Shown here piece by piece: positions 1 through 6,190 of a stretch of 15,526 nt of DNA. Every line of letters begins with the position of its first letter. Position 1 is the first letter of the stretch. This DNA comes from an uncultured Lachnospiraceae bacterium (GTDB lineage Bacteria > Bacillota > Clostridia > Lachnospirales > Lachnospiraceae). The translations under genes were made by a program, and so were the position numbers. The stretch lies in assembly GCA_910588285.1 (NCBI GenBank), contig CAJUQB010000110.1:1-15526 (forward strand), in the 5' to 3' direction. The notes below the pieces were generated by a model. That model was given only the letters and a program-made list of their open reading frames with translations. It was not told the DNA's origin and did not search any database.

Positions 1-48
1 GGCAACCTCGTAAACAAAGTTCTTCTCCGGCGTCACAATATAGATATA
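1..48 (-). other. Inverted fragment of a sortase B gene (foldback junction)
   Basis: Read on the minus strand from 48 down to 1, this stretch encodes YIYIVTPEKNFVYEVA. That aligns with YVYIVTPNRSLVYRVA of the sortase at 414-1325, the part that should lie just upstream of the fragment starting at 45 on the plus strand. The two pieces therefore face each other head to head. They meet at the palindrome ATATAT (44-49), which belongs to both. In the intact neighbour only three codons separate the two homologous blocks. This could be a foldback chimera from amplification or assembly, or a real short inversion; the window alone cannot decide. Confidence 0.75.
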
Positions 49-275
49 TGGATGACCGCCATCTGATGTTTGGCACTGACTATTTAAGCGAAGAGGGACG
101 CCAGGCATATCTTGATGAGCTTACGAGCAATACGGATTCCCGGAATATGTACCGCAGCGATGTTACGATTACACCGGATGACAGATGGATTACCCTGTCC
201 ACCTGTGTAGGCGACGAGGATGACAGGAGATTATTGATCACTGCAGTTTTGCGTGAGGAGCAGGAGATACAATAG
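45..275 (+). CDS. Class B sortase, C-terminal fragment (5' part missing)
   Basis: The reading frame YMDDRHLMF to the TAG at 273-275 matches the C-terminal third of the complete sortase downstream (FDDRHIMYTYDHF and on). It retains the class B active-site block TLSTC followed by the RRLLITAVL segment, which carries the catalytic cysteine and arginine. The histidine block and the N-terminal membrane anchor are absent because the homologous upstream sequence is inverted at 1-48. It lacks the acidic QEEPENE tail of its neighbour and ends shortly after TAVLREEQEIQ. Together with 414-1325 it indicates a tandem pair of diverged sortase B genes. An internal ATG at 48 is not a credible true start, since it sits inside the conserved fold. 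Whether the gene is intact in the cell depends on whether the inversion is real. Confidence 0.8.
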   Translation, partial: YMDDRHLMFGTDYLSEEGRQAYLDELTSNTDSRNMYRSDVTITPDDRWITLSTCVGDEDDRRLLITAVLREEQEIQ

Positions 276-295
276 GCTACTACATAAGATGGACG

Positions 296-334
296 ACACG
301 GAGTGCTGTTGGCGAAATGGCGCTCCGTGTTTTC
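296..334 (+). terminator. Intrinsic terminator after the first sortase
   Basis: The arms ACACGGAGTGC (296-306) and GCGCTCCGTGT (320-330) pair over 11 bp with one G-T wobble. A run of four T's ends at 333. It lies 20 bases after the sortase stop and isolates that gene from the next one. Confidence 0.8.
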
Positions 335-347
335 ATTATAATATCCA

Positions 348-376
348 TTGTGAAAACAGTGCACTTGTGATAAAGT
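348..376 (+). promoter_or_regulatory. Candidate sigma-A promoter for the sortase B operon
   Basis: TTGTGA (348-353), a 17-bp spacer and TAAAGT (371-376) lie between the preceding terminator and the sortase start at 414. Four of six bases match consensus in each box. Spacing is ideal, but this is a pattern match only. Confidence 0.4.
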
Positions 377-413
377 AAGAATAGTATCAAAAGGGACAGG
401 GGGAGAAGTGATT

Positions 414-1325
414 ATGAGCTTTTTAGAAAAAATGACGAAATTGCCGAAAAAGACAAAATTGCAGATCGGGGCGGCTGCGGTCCTTCTTGTTGTGATCGGC
501 ATTGCGGCAGCAGTATTTGGCTGGAGGATGCAGCAGGAACAGACGGATCTGGAATGCCTGCAGATGGCCACGATTCAGCAAAATATCGGAGATTTGATTG
601 AGTTCCAGGAGGTGGAGCTCCCGGAGCCTATTCCGCCCATTGCAGAGCAATACGACGATTTTCCGGAGGTGGACTTTGAGGAACAGTGGGAGATCAATGA
701 GGATGTGTGTGCCTGGATCCGGATCTCGGGAACCCATGTGGATTATCCGATCCTTCGCAGGGGGGATGCGAAAAGCCTCTATGACAGCTATTATCTGAAT
801 GTCACCATTGAAGGGGAAGAGGGGCTTCCGGGTTCCATTTATATTGAACCCTGTAATTCCTCAGAGTTTACAGACTTCAATACGGTTATTTATGGGCATA
901 ATATGAGAGTGAAAACCATGTTTGGCGACCTCCATGGATATGACAATGAGGAATATTTCGACGAGCATCCCTATGTCTATATTGTGACGCCCAACAGAAG
1001 CCTGGTTTACCGGGTTGCCAGCGCCGTATATTTTGACGACAGGCACATTATGTATACCTATGATCATTTCCAGGAGCAGGAGGCCCGGAAGGAGTACCTG
1101 GAGGCATTGAACGGAAATAAGGACAGCCGTAATAAATATCGGGAGGATGTCCCCATTACAGCAGATGACAGGATCATTACCATGTCCACCTGCGTGGGCG
1201 GGGAGAGTAATCGGAGATTCCTGGTTACGGCAGTCTTGATTGATGAACAGGAGCATAAACAGGAAGAACCGGAGAACGAACAGGAAGAACCGGAGAACGA
1301 ACAAGAAGAACAGGAGGAGCCGTAA
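414..1325 (+). CDS. srtB: Class B sortase
   Basis: Membrane-anchored cysteine transpeptidase of the sortase B family. Such enzymes cleave a C-terminal sorting motif and attach the protein to peptidoglycan or to pilin subunits. Counting from the ATG at 414 (303 aa), a basic N-terminus is followed by one hydrophobic segment at about 17-36, then a linker and the sortase barrel. The catalytic residues are His162 in VIYGHNM, Cys260 in MSTCVGG and Arg268 in RRFLVTAV. The last 20 or so residues form an acidic QEEPENE repeat. The ATG at 414 fits the AGGGGGAG site better than an in-frame GTG at 408. The stop overlaps the next start as TAATG. No sorting-signal substrate is encoded in the window, so its target is unknown. 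Confidence 0.9.
   Translation: MSFLEKMTKLPKKTKLQIGAAAVLLVVIGIAAAVFGWRMQQEQTDLECLQMATIQQNIGDLIEFQEVELPEPIPPIAEQYDDFPEVDFEEQWEINEDVCAWIRISGTHVDYPILRRGDAKSLYDSYYLNVTIEGEEGLPGSIYIEPCNSSEFTDFNTVIYGHNMRVKTMFGDLHGYDNEEYFDEHPYVYIVTPNRSLVYRVASAVYFDDRHIMYTYDHFQEQEARKEYLEALNGNKDSRNKYREDVPITADDRIITMSTCVGGESNRRFLVTAVLIDEQEHKQEEPENEQEEPENEQEEQEEP
1260..1311 (+). repeat. 21-bp in-frame tandem repeat at the sortase 3' end
   Basis: A 21-bp unit encoding QEEPENE occurs at 1260-1280 and exactly again at 1281-1301, followed by a partial, diverged third copy. It gives the sortase an acidic C-terminal tail that is absent from the partial sortase upstream, so the tail probably grew by slippage or unequal exchange. 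Confidence 0.85.
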
Positions 1326-2128
1326 TGACAATACCCCAGGTGCCGGTGAGCAGCATCATTGGCATGATTTTTTCTTTGATTCTATGTATCGGAGTACCGG
1401 TGCTGGCCTGCCTTTTTTTGCGGAAGAAATGCCATGCAGAGATCAGCGGGCTGTTGCTGGGAGCATTGACCTTTATTGTGGCGACGATGGTGCTGGAGCA
1501 GATGCTTCACACCGTGGTATTTATGGCGGCAGGAGAGATTATAAATAATAATATCTGGCTCTATGCGCTGTATGGCGCGGCTGCTGCCGCAGTTTTTGAG
1601 GAGTGCGCCCGGTATTTTGTTATGAAACGGTTTCTTCAGAGACGGAACCAGCTGACCAGAGAGAATGCCCTGATGTACGGTGTGGGCCATGGAGGGATTG
1701 AGGCCATCCTTGTGACGGGCTTTGCCTATGTGAATAATATCATTACCTCCTATCTGATAAACAGCGGAGGGATTACGGCCAATCTGGAAGCCCTGGATGA
1801 GGCCAATCGGGCGCTTGCCCTGCAGTCTCTGGAGGTCCTTGGGAATACAGACAGCCTGATGTTCTATTTGGGGGGAATCGAGCGTGTCCTGGCCTTTGCA
1901 TTGCAGATTGCCCTGTCGGTATTGGTGTACCGGGCAGCGAAGCTGGGACAGCGGCAGTATCTGATTTTGGCTCTTGCGATCCATTTTGGAGTGAATTTTA
2001 TTACCGTGCTTCTGGCCCAGTACCTTCCGGTAGCAGCAGCTGAGCTGATTCTGCTGGTAATGGTTGCCGGGGCTGCATGGTTTGCATACCGTCTCTATCA
2101 TCAGGCGGAGGAAGGAGCAGGAATATGA
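1325..2128 (+). CDS. YhfC-family intramembrane glutamic-type protease
   Basis: Polytopic membrane protein of 267 aa with about seven or eight hydrophobic segments. The family signature is visible: FEECARY with Glu92, Glu93 and Arg96; GHGGIEA with His122 and Glu126; and a later AIHFGVNF with His220. This arrangement (EExxR, HGGxE and a late conserved His) is that of the YhfC/CAAX-protease-like superfamily, whose members are predicted membrane-embedded proteases. The family's substrates are largely uncharacterised. The start codon overlaps the sortase stop (TAATG) and its own stop overlaps the next gene as ATGA, so its translation is very probably coupled to both neighbours. A role in processing or protecting envelope proteins handled by the sortase is an inference from context only. 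Confidence 0.85.
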   Translation: MTIPQVPVSSIIGMIFSLILCIGVPVLACLFLRKKCHAEISGLLLGALTFIVATMVLEQMLHTVVFMAAGEIINNNIWLYALYGAAAAAVFEECARYFVMKRFLQRRNQLTRENALMYGVGHGGIEAILVTGFAYVNNIITSYLINSGGITANLEALDEANRALALQSLEVLGNTDSLMFYLGGIERVLAFALQIALSVLVYRAAKLGQRQYLILALAIHFGVNFITVLLAQYLPVAAAELILLVMVAGAAWFAYRLYHQAEEGAGI

Positions 2129-3471
2129 CGCGGAAGGAATTTCAGGAGCTGGCTGCTTCGCGGATTTTGATTTTGGACGGGGCCACGGGAAGCAATCTGC
2201 TGAAGCGGGGAATGCCCCAGGGAGCCTGTCCGGAGCTGTGGATTGCGGAGCATCCCCAGGTATTGGCCGGGCTGCAGCAGGAGTACGTGGAGGCAGGCAG
2301 CGATATTGTCTATGCGCCTACCTTTGGCGGAAACCGCATCAAGCTTCAGGAGTATGGGCTGGCAGAGCGGATGGAGGAGCTGAACCAGGCCCTGGTACGG
2401 ATTTCCAGGGAGGCAGTGGACGGTCGTGCCCTGGTGGCAGGAGACCTTACCATGACCGGAGCCCAGCTGGAACCCATGGGAGATCTGACCTTTGACCAGC
2501 TGGTGGAGGTATACCGGGAGCAGGCGGCCATGATTGCACAGGCAGGCGTTGACCTGATCGGCATTGAGACCATGATGAGCCTTCAGGAAACGCGGGCAGC
2601 TGTCCTGGCCGTTCGGGAGGTCTGCGACCTTCCGGTGATCGCCACAATGAGCTTTCAGAAGAACGGTATGACCTTATACGGGGTATCCGCCCAATCCGCA
2701 GTGGCAGTCCTCCAGGGGCTGGGTGTGGATGCAGTGGGCTTAAACTGCTCCGCCGGACCGGACGATATGCTGGAGGTGGTACGGCAGATGAAGGAGATTT
2801 CCAAGGTTCCGGTGATCGTGAAGCCCAATGCAGGGCTTCCGGTTCTGAATCCCGACGGGACAGCCAGCTATACGATGACAGCGGAGGATTTTTGCGGCCA
2901 TATGGAGGCGCTGCTGGCTGCCGGTGCAGACATTGTGGGCGGCTGCTGCGGGACATCGCCGGAATTTATCCGGCTGCTGAGCCAACAGGCAGAAAAGCAT
3001 GTGAGGGAAACAGAGCCCTCCCGGGAGGCTGTCCGGGTCCTTCTGGCAACGGAGCGGAGGGTATATTCCCTTGTGTCCGGCCAGAAGCTTACCATAGGCA
3101 GGGACATTGATTTTTCCGTCAATGATGAGCTGGCGGAGGAGTACCGGGAGGATTGCTTTGATACGGCAGTGGATCTGGCCTTTGACCAGGAGGACTGCGA
3201 CATGATCCGTCTGGCGGCAAAGGCGGAGGGGATCTGTGAGAAGGAGGCCCTTCTGGCCCTGGCCCAGGAGGTATCCGGCAGTGTGAATGTGCCCTGTATG
3301 CTGGCCTCTGATTCCGTTGAGACCTTGGAATATGTGATTCGGCATTTCTCCGGAATTATGGCGATTGAGCTTGGGTATAACCAAGAGGAATGGAAAACAA
3401 AAATAATAAGTATGGCCCAGGCTTACCAGGTACCCCTTGTAACACTTGACAATGAAATTATCTATTGTTAA
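2125..3471 (+). CDS. Homocysteine S-methyltransferase-like protein with a truncated pterin-type domain
   Basis: Residues 1 to about 300 form a homocysteine methyltransferase barrel like the N-terminal module of MetH. They open with LILDGATGSNLLKRGM and carry the zinc cysteines Cys208 (LNCSAG), Cys274 and Cys275 (GGCCGTS). Residues from about 305 to 448 resemble the first half of the MetH pterin-binding domain (LTIGRDIDF, then a region like DILDV...LPEID), but the hallmark asparagines and aspartates are replaced. The protein then ends, with no cobalamin-binding domain. Full clostridial MetH-type proteins are about 800 aa, so this is a shortened form. The start at 2125 is chosen because it overlaps the previous stop as ATGA and follows GGAGCAGG; an earlier in-frame ATG at 2077 lies inside the previous gene. 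It may transfer methyl groups to homocysteine from a partner protein. True methionine synthase activity is uncertain. Confidence 0.8.
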   Translation: MTRKEFQELAASRILILDGATGSNLLKRGMPQGACPELWIAEHPQVLAGLQQEYVEAGSDIVYAPTFGGNRIKLQEYGLAERMEELNQALVRISREAVDGRALVAGDLTMTGAQLEPMGDLTFDQLVEVYREQAAMIAQAGVDLIGIETMMSLQETRAAVLAVREVCDLPVIATMSFQKNGMTLYGVSAQSAVAVLQGLGVDAVGLNCSAGPDDMLEVVRQMKEISKVPVIVKPNAGLPVLNPDGTASYTMTAEDFCGHMEALLAAGADIVGGCCGTSPEFIRLLSQQAEKHVRETEPSREAVRVLLATERRVYSLVSGQKLTIGRDIDFSVNDELAEEYREDCFDTAVDLAFDQEDCDMIRLAAKAEGICEKEALLALAQEVSGSVNVPCMLASDSVETLEYVIRHFSGIMAIELGYNQEEWKTKIISMAQAYQVPLVTLDNEIIYC

Positions 3472-3474
3472 AAT
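3446..3474 (+). promoter_or_regulatory. Sigma-A promoter for ilvN-ilvC
   Basis: TTGACA (3446-3451), a 17-bp spacer and TAAAAT (3469-3474) give 11 of 12 consensus bases. The promoter overlaps the last codons and stop of the preceding gene. It implies a transcript start near 3481 and a leader of roughly 77 nt before ilvN. No T-box or leader peptide was recognised in that leader. Confidence 0.75.
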
Positions 3475-3557
3475 TAGTTCTATCTTGAAATACAGATCAG
3501 ATTATCCCTCTATGGGCGCAGAATACGGCGCAGCAATAAGGAAAGGAGGTTTTCTCC

Positions 3558-4058
3558 ATGAAAAGACGAGCATTTTCTATATTGGTTGAGAATACGCCCA
3601 ATGTACTCAGTCATGTATCGGGTCTGTTCAGCAGGCGGGGGTACAACATTGACAGTATTTCGGCGGGCGTTACCGCAGATCCCAGGTTTACCAGGATCAC
3701 CATTGTGGCCAGTGGAGATGAGCTCATCTTAGAGCAGATTGAGAAGCAGCTGGCCAAGCTGGAGGATGTGGTGGACATTAAGACGCTTGAGGACGACAAT
3801 TCCGTGTGCCGGGAGCTGATCCTGGTGAAGATCCGGGCGAAGGATACGGACCGGCAGGCAATCATTTCCGTGGTGGATATTTTCCGGGCCAAGGTGGTGG
3901 ATGTGTCCCGCGAGTCCATGGTGATCGAGCTGACCGGGAATCAGAGCAAGCTGGAGGCGTTTTTGAATCTGGTGCAGGGCTATGAGATTCTGGAATTGGC
4001 GCGGACCGGGATTACCGGGCTGAGCCGCGGAATCGAGGGTGTCCGGTATTTCGATTAA
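3558..4058 (+). CDS. ilvN: Acetolactate synthase small (regulatory) subunit
   Basis: Regulatory subunit of acetohydroxyacid synthase, the first common step of valine, leucine and isoleucine synthesis. It binds the catalytic large subunit and usually confers feedback inhibition by branched-chain amino acids. The 166-aa length is typical. The N-terminal ACT domain (about 4-75) shows FSILVENTPNVLSHVSGLF and RRGYNIDSISAG, and the C-terminal IlvN domain follows to RGIEGVRYFD. AAAGGAGG at 3542-3549 sits eight bases before the ATG. The catalytic subunit gene ilvB is not adjacent, so the subunit must be encoded elsewhere. ilvC follows 66 bases downstream on the same strand without an obvious terminator, which suggests cotranscription. 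Confidence 0.93.
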   Translation: MKRRAFSILVENTPNVLSHVSGLFSRRGYNIDSISAGVTADPRFTRITIVASGDELILEQIEKQLAKLEDVVDIKTLEDDNSVCRELILVKIRAKDTDRQAIISVVDIFRAKVVDVSRESMVIELTGNQSKLEAFLNLVQGYEILELARTGITGLSRGIEGVRYFD

Positions 4059-4124
4059 ATGCTGAGAACAACAGGTAAGAAACAGGCGGTTTTACACTGC
4101 CAACAACAGAAGGAGGATATAAAA

Positions 4125-5144
4125 ATGGCAAATATTTATTATCAGGAGGACTGTAATTTACCAATGCTGAATGGCAAGACCATCGCCGTGATCGGCTATG
4201 GCAGCCAGGGACATGCCCATGCCCTCAATGCAAAGGAGTCCGGATGCAATGTGATCATCGGCCTGTATGAGGGCAGCAAGTCCTGGAAGCGGGCACAGGA
4301 GCAGGGCTTTGAGGTATACACTGCGGCAGAGGCGGCAAAGAAGGCGGACATCATCATGATCCTCATCAATGATGAGCTGCAGGCAGATATGTATAAGAAG
4401 GATATTGAGCCCAACCTGGAGGCCGGCAATATGCTGATGTTTGCCCATGGCTTTAACATCCATTTCGGATGCATTACCCCGCCGGCAGACGTGGATGTTA
4501 CCATGATTGCTCCCAAGGGCCCGGGCCATACCGTAAGAAGCGAGTATCAGGCAGGCAAGGGCGTTCCCTGCCTTGTGGCAGTACATCAGGATGCCACCGG
4601 CAAGGCGCTGGATCTGGCCCTGGCTTATGCGCTGGCCATTGGCGGAGCACGGGCAGGCGTTCTTGAGACTACCTTCCGCACCGAGACAGAGACAGACCTG
4701 TTCGGAGAGCAGGCAGTGCTTTGCGGCGGTGTGTGCGCACTGATGCAGGCAGGCTTTGAGACTCTGGTGGAGGCTGGCTATGATCCCAGAAATGCCTACT
4801 TTGAGTGTATCCATGAGATGAAGCTGATTGTGGACCTGATCTATCAGTCCGGCTTTGAAGGCATGCGCTATTCGATCTCCAATACGGCAGAGTACGGCGA
4901 TTATATCACCGGACCGAAGATCATTACCGAGGATACCAAGAAGGCCATGAAGAAGATCCTCTCCGACATCCAGGACGGTTCCTTTGCAAAGGAATTCCTC
5001 CTTGACATGTCCCAGGCAGGGCGTCAGGTTCATTTCAAGGCCATGCGCAAGCTGGCAGCAGAGCATCCGGCTGAGGCGATTGGCAAGGAGGTTCGCAAGC
5101 TCTACAGCTGGAACAACGAAGAGGATAAGCTGATCAATAACTAG
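4125..5144 (+). CDS. ilvC: Ketol-acid reductoisomerase
   Basis: Converts acetolactate or acetohydroxybutyrate to the dihydroxy acids of valine/leucine and isoleucine synthesis, using Mg2+ and NAD(P)H. At 339 aa it is the short class I form. The Rossmann glycine motif GYGSQGHAHA starts at Gly24, and His108 lies in AHGFNIHFG. The metal-site acids are Asp191 and Glu195 (ETDLFGEQ) and Glu227 and Glu231 (FECIHE). The cofactor loop reads GLYEGSKSW (residues 47-54 region), with Tyr48 and Glu49 where NADPH enzymes usually carry Arg and Lys. This suggests altered cofactor preference. The ATG at 4125 is chosen over an upstream in-frame ATG at 4059 because AGGAGG (4111-4116) is ideally placed and MANIYYQEDCN is the family start. 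The stop TAG shares the CTAG at 5141-5144 with the stop of the convergent LysR gene. Confidence 0.96.
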   Translation: MANIYYQEDCNLPMLNGKTIAVIGYGSQGHAHALNAKESGCNVIIGLYEGSKSWKRAQEQGFEVYTAAEAAKKADIIMILINDELQADMYKKDIEPNLEAGNMLMFAHGFNIHFGCITPPADVDVTMIAPKGPGHTVRSEYQAGKGVPCLVAVHQDATGKALDLALAYALAIGGARAGVLETTFRTETETDLFGEQAVLCGGVCALMQAGFETLVEAGYDPRNAYFECIHEMKLIVDLIYQSGFEGMRYSISNTAEYGDYITGPKIITEDTKKAMKKILSDIQDGSFAKEFLLDMSQAGRQVHFKAMRKLAAEHPAEAIGKEVRKLYSWNNEEDKLINN

Positions 5145-6073
5145 TTTGGGTGATAAGAAGCCTGACTGGAAGGCAGGTTCTGGTTACAGCTCTGAAAAAA
5201 ATGTATGAAGCTTTCTAAGGATTTGGAAAGCTTCATATTTTTGTTGTAGGCAAAGCCCACCACGCGCTTGTGGATGGGTGCGCTTAAGGGGATCTCGAGA
5301 AGGGTTCCCTCCGCCAGCTCCTGCCGGACGAAATCCCGGATGACGCAGGCCACGCCCAGGCTGATCTTGGAAAATTCAATCAGCAGGTCCATGGAGGAGA
5401 TCTCAATGGAATCCTGGATTGTGATCTGGTGCTCCAGGAGATAGTCGTCAATGTACTGGCGGGTCATATTTTCCTTATCCAGGAGCATCAGGGTAGCGTT
5501 CTGCAGGATCTTCTGCCGGGGGATGCCCCGTTCCTCCAGATGCCGGAGGTAATCCTGGGTGGCCACAAAGATATCCTCAATTTCCTGGAAAGAATAAAAA
5601 TCAATATTTTTCAGAGACTGGGGCATGCCGATCAGGCCCACGTCGATTTTCTCCTCCTCCAGAAGCTTCAAGGTGTGGTTGGTGGACTGGCAGGAGATGG
5701 AAATATTAATATGGGGGTAACGCTTGATAAATTCCTTCAAATAGGGCAGCAGCAGATAGCGGCACAGGGTGGAGCTGACGCCGATGGACAGATGGCCGAT
5801 GCCCAGCTGGATGGAGCGGCGCAGCTTTTCCTCCCCCATATCCAGGGTTTCAAAGGCGGATTTGACGTGGCTGTAGAGAAGCGCGCCCTCCGGCGTTAAG
5901 GCCACGCCCCGGGAGCTTCGGAGGAACAGCTGGACATGCAGGCTTTCCTCCAGCTTTTGGATGGATTTGCTGATGGCAGGCTGGCTGATATAGAGCTCCT
6001 TGGCGGCCCTGGAGATATTGCCTGTATTGGCCACTGCATAGAAGATACGGTAGGATGCAAGATTCTGGTTCAT
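5141..6073 (-). CDS. LysR-family transcriptional regulator
   Basis: Standard LysR layout in 310 aa. The N-terminal winged helix-turn-helix (about 1-60) contains FYAVANTGNISRAAKELYISQ and the QPAISKSIQKLE recognition region. A linker helix follows, then a two-lobed periplasmic-binding-like effector domain from about 90 onward. The ATG at 6073 is preceded by AGGAGGA. It is transcribed away from leuC with about 117 bases between the two starts, and a LysR-type dyad lies in that gap. Control of leuCD, and possibly of itself, is therefore likely. The effector cannot be read from sequence; a leucine-pathway intermediate is a reasonable guess. Its last 20 or so codons lie beyond a terminator-like hairpin, and its stop is shared with that of ilvC. 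Confidence 0.92.
   Translation of the reverse strand: MNQNLASYRIFYAVANTGNISRAAKELYISQPAISKSIQKLEESLHVQLFLRSSRGVALTPEGALLYSHVKSAFETLDMGEEKLRRSIQLGIGHLSIGVSSTLCRYLLLPYLKEFIKRYPHINISISCQSTNHTLKLLEEEKIDVGLIGMPQSLKNIDFYSFQEIEDIFVATQDYLRHLEERGIPRQKILQNATLMLLDKENMTRQYIDDYLLEHQITIQDSIEISSMDLLIEFSKISLGVACVIRDFVRQELAEGTLLEIPLSAPIHKRVVGFAYNKNMKLSKSLESFIHFFQSCNQNLPSSQASYHPN
5195..5242. terminator. Bidirectional intrinsic terminator inside the lysR 3' coding region
   Basis: A perfect 12-bp stem, TATGAAGCTTTC (5204-5215) with GAAAGCTTCATA (5226-5237), has a 10-base loop. On the plus strand it is followed by a T run (5238-5242), giving an ilvC terminator about 60 bases after its stop. On the minus strand the same stem is followed after two bases by seven T's (5201-5195), still within the lysR coding sequence. 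Confidence 0.8.
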
Positions 6074-6095
6074 GGTGTCCTCCTATAATTCTTTC

Positions 6096-6133
6096 TTATA
6101 ATAACCATGTATAATATGTATTTCTATTATAAT
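6096..6133 (+). promoter_or_regulatory. LysR-type operator dyad and leuC -10 box
   Basis: TTATA (6096-6100), nine bases, then TATAA (6110-6114) form a perfect inverted repeat of the T-N11-A LysR type. It lies in the divergent lysR/leuC gap. A consensus TATAAT sits at 6128-6133 with no good -35 box 17 bases upstream, as expected of an activator-dependent promoter. A second, looser repeat, ATAAT-N10-ATTAT, spans 6111-6130. Confidence 0.55.
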
Positions 6134-6190
6134 ATAGGGTGTGTTAAAATGGCAACAGAAAAGGAAATAATCAGAAAGGTGGATTTTTCA

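Noticed and set aside
3475..3557. T-box or leader-peptide attenuator before ilvN
   Set aside because: No TGGAACC-type T-box core, no run of branched-chain codons and no terminator/antiterminator pair were found in the leader.
4158..5066. Minus-strand open frame of 302 codons
   Set aside because: Antisense shadow of ilvC, driven by its codon bias. The product is not protein-like and no ribosome site supports it.
6107..6190. Upstream starts for leuC at 6107 or 6149
   Set aside because: They would place the LysR dyad and the -10 region next to or inside the coding sequence and add residues not found in LeuC proteins; 6191 has the better ribosome site and the family N-terminus.
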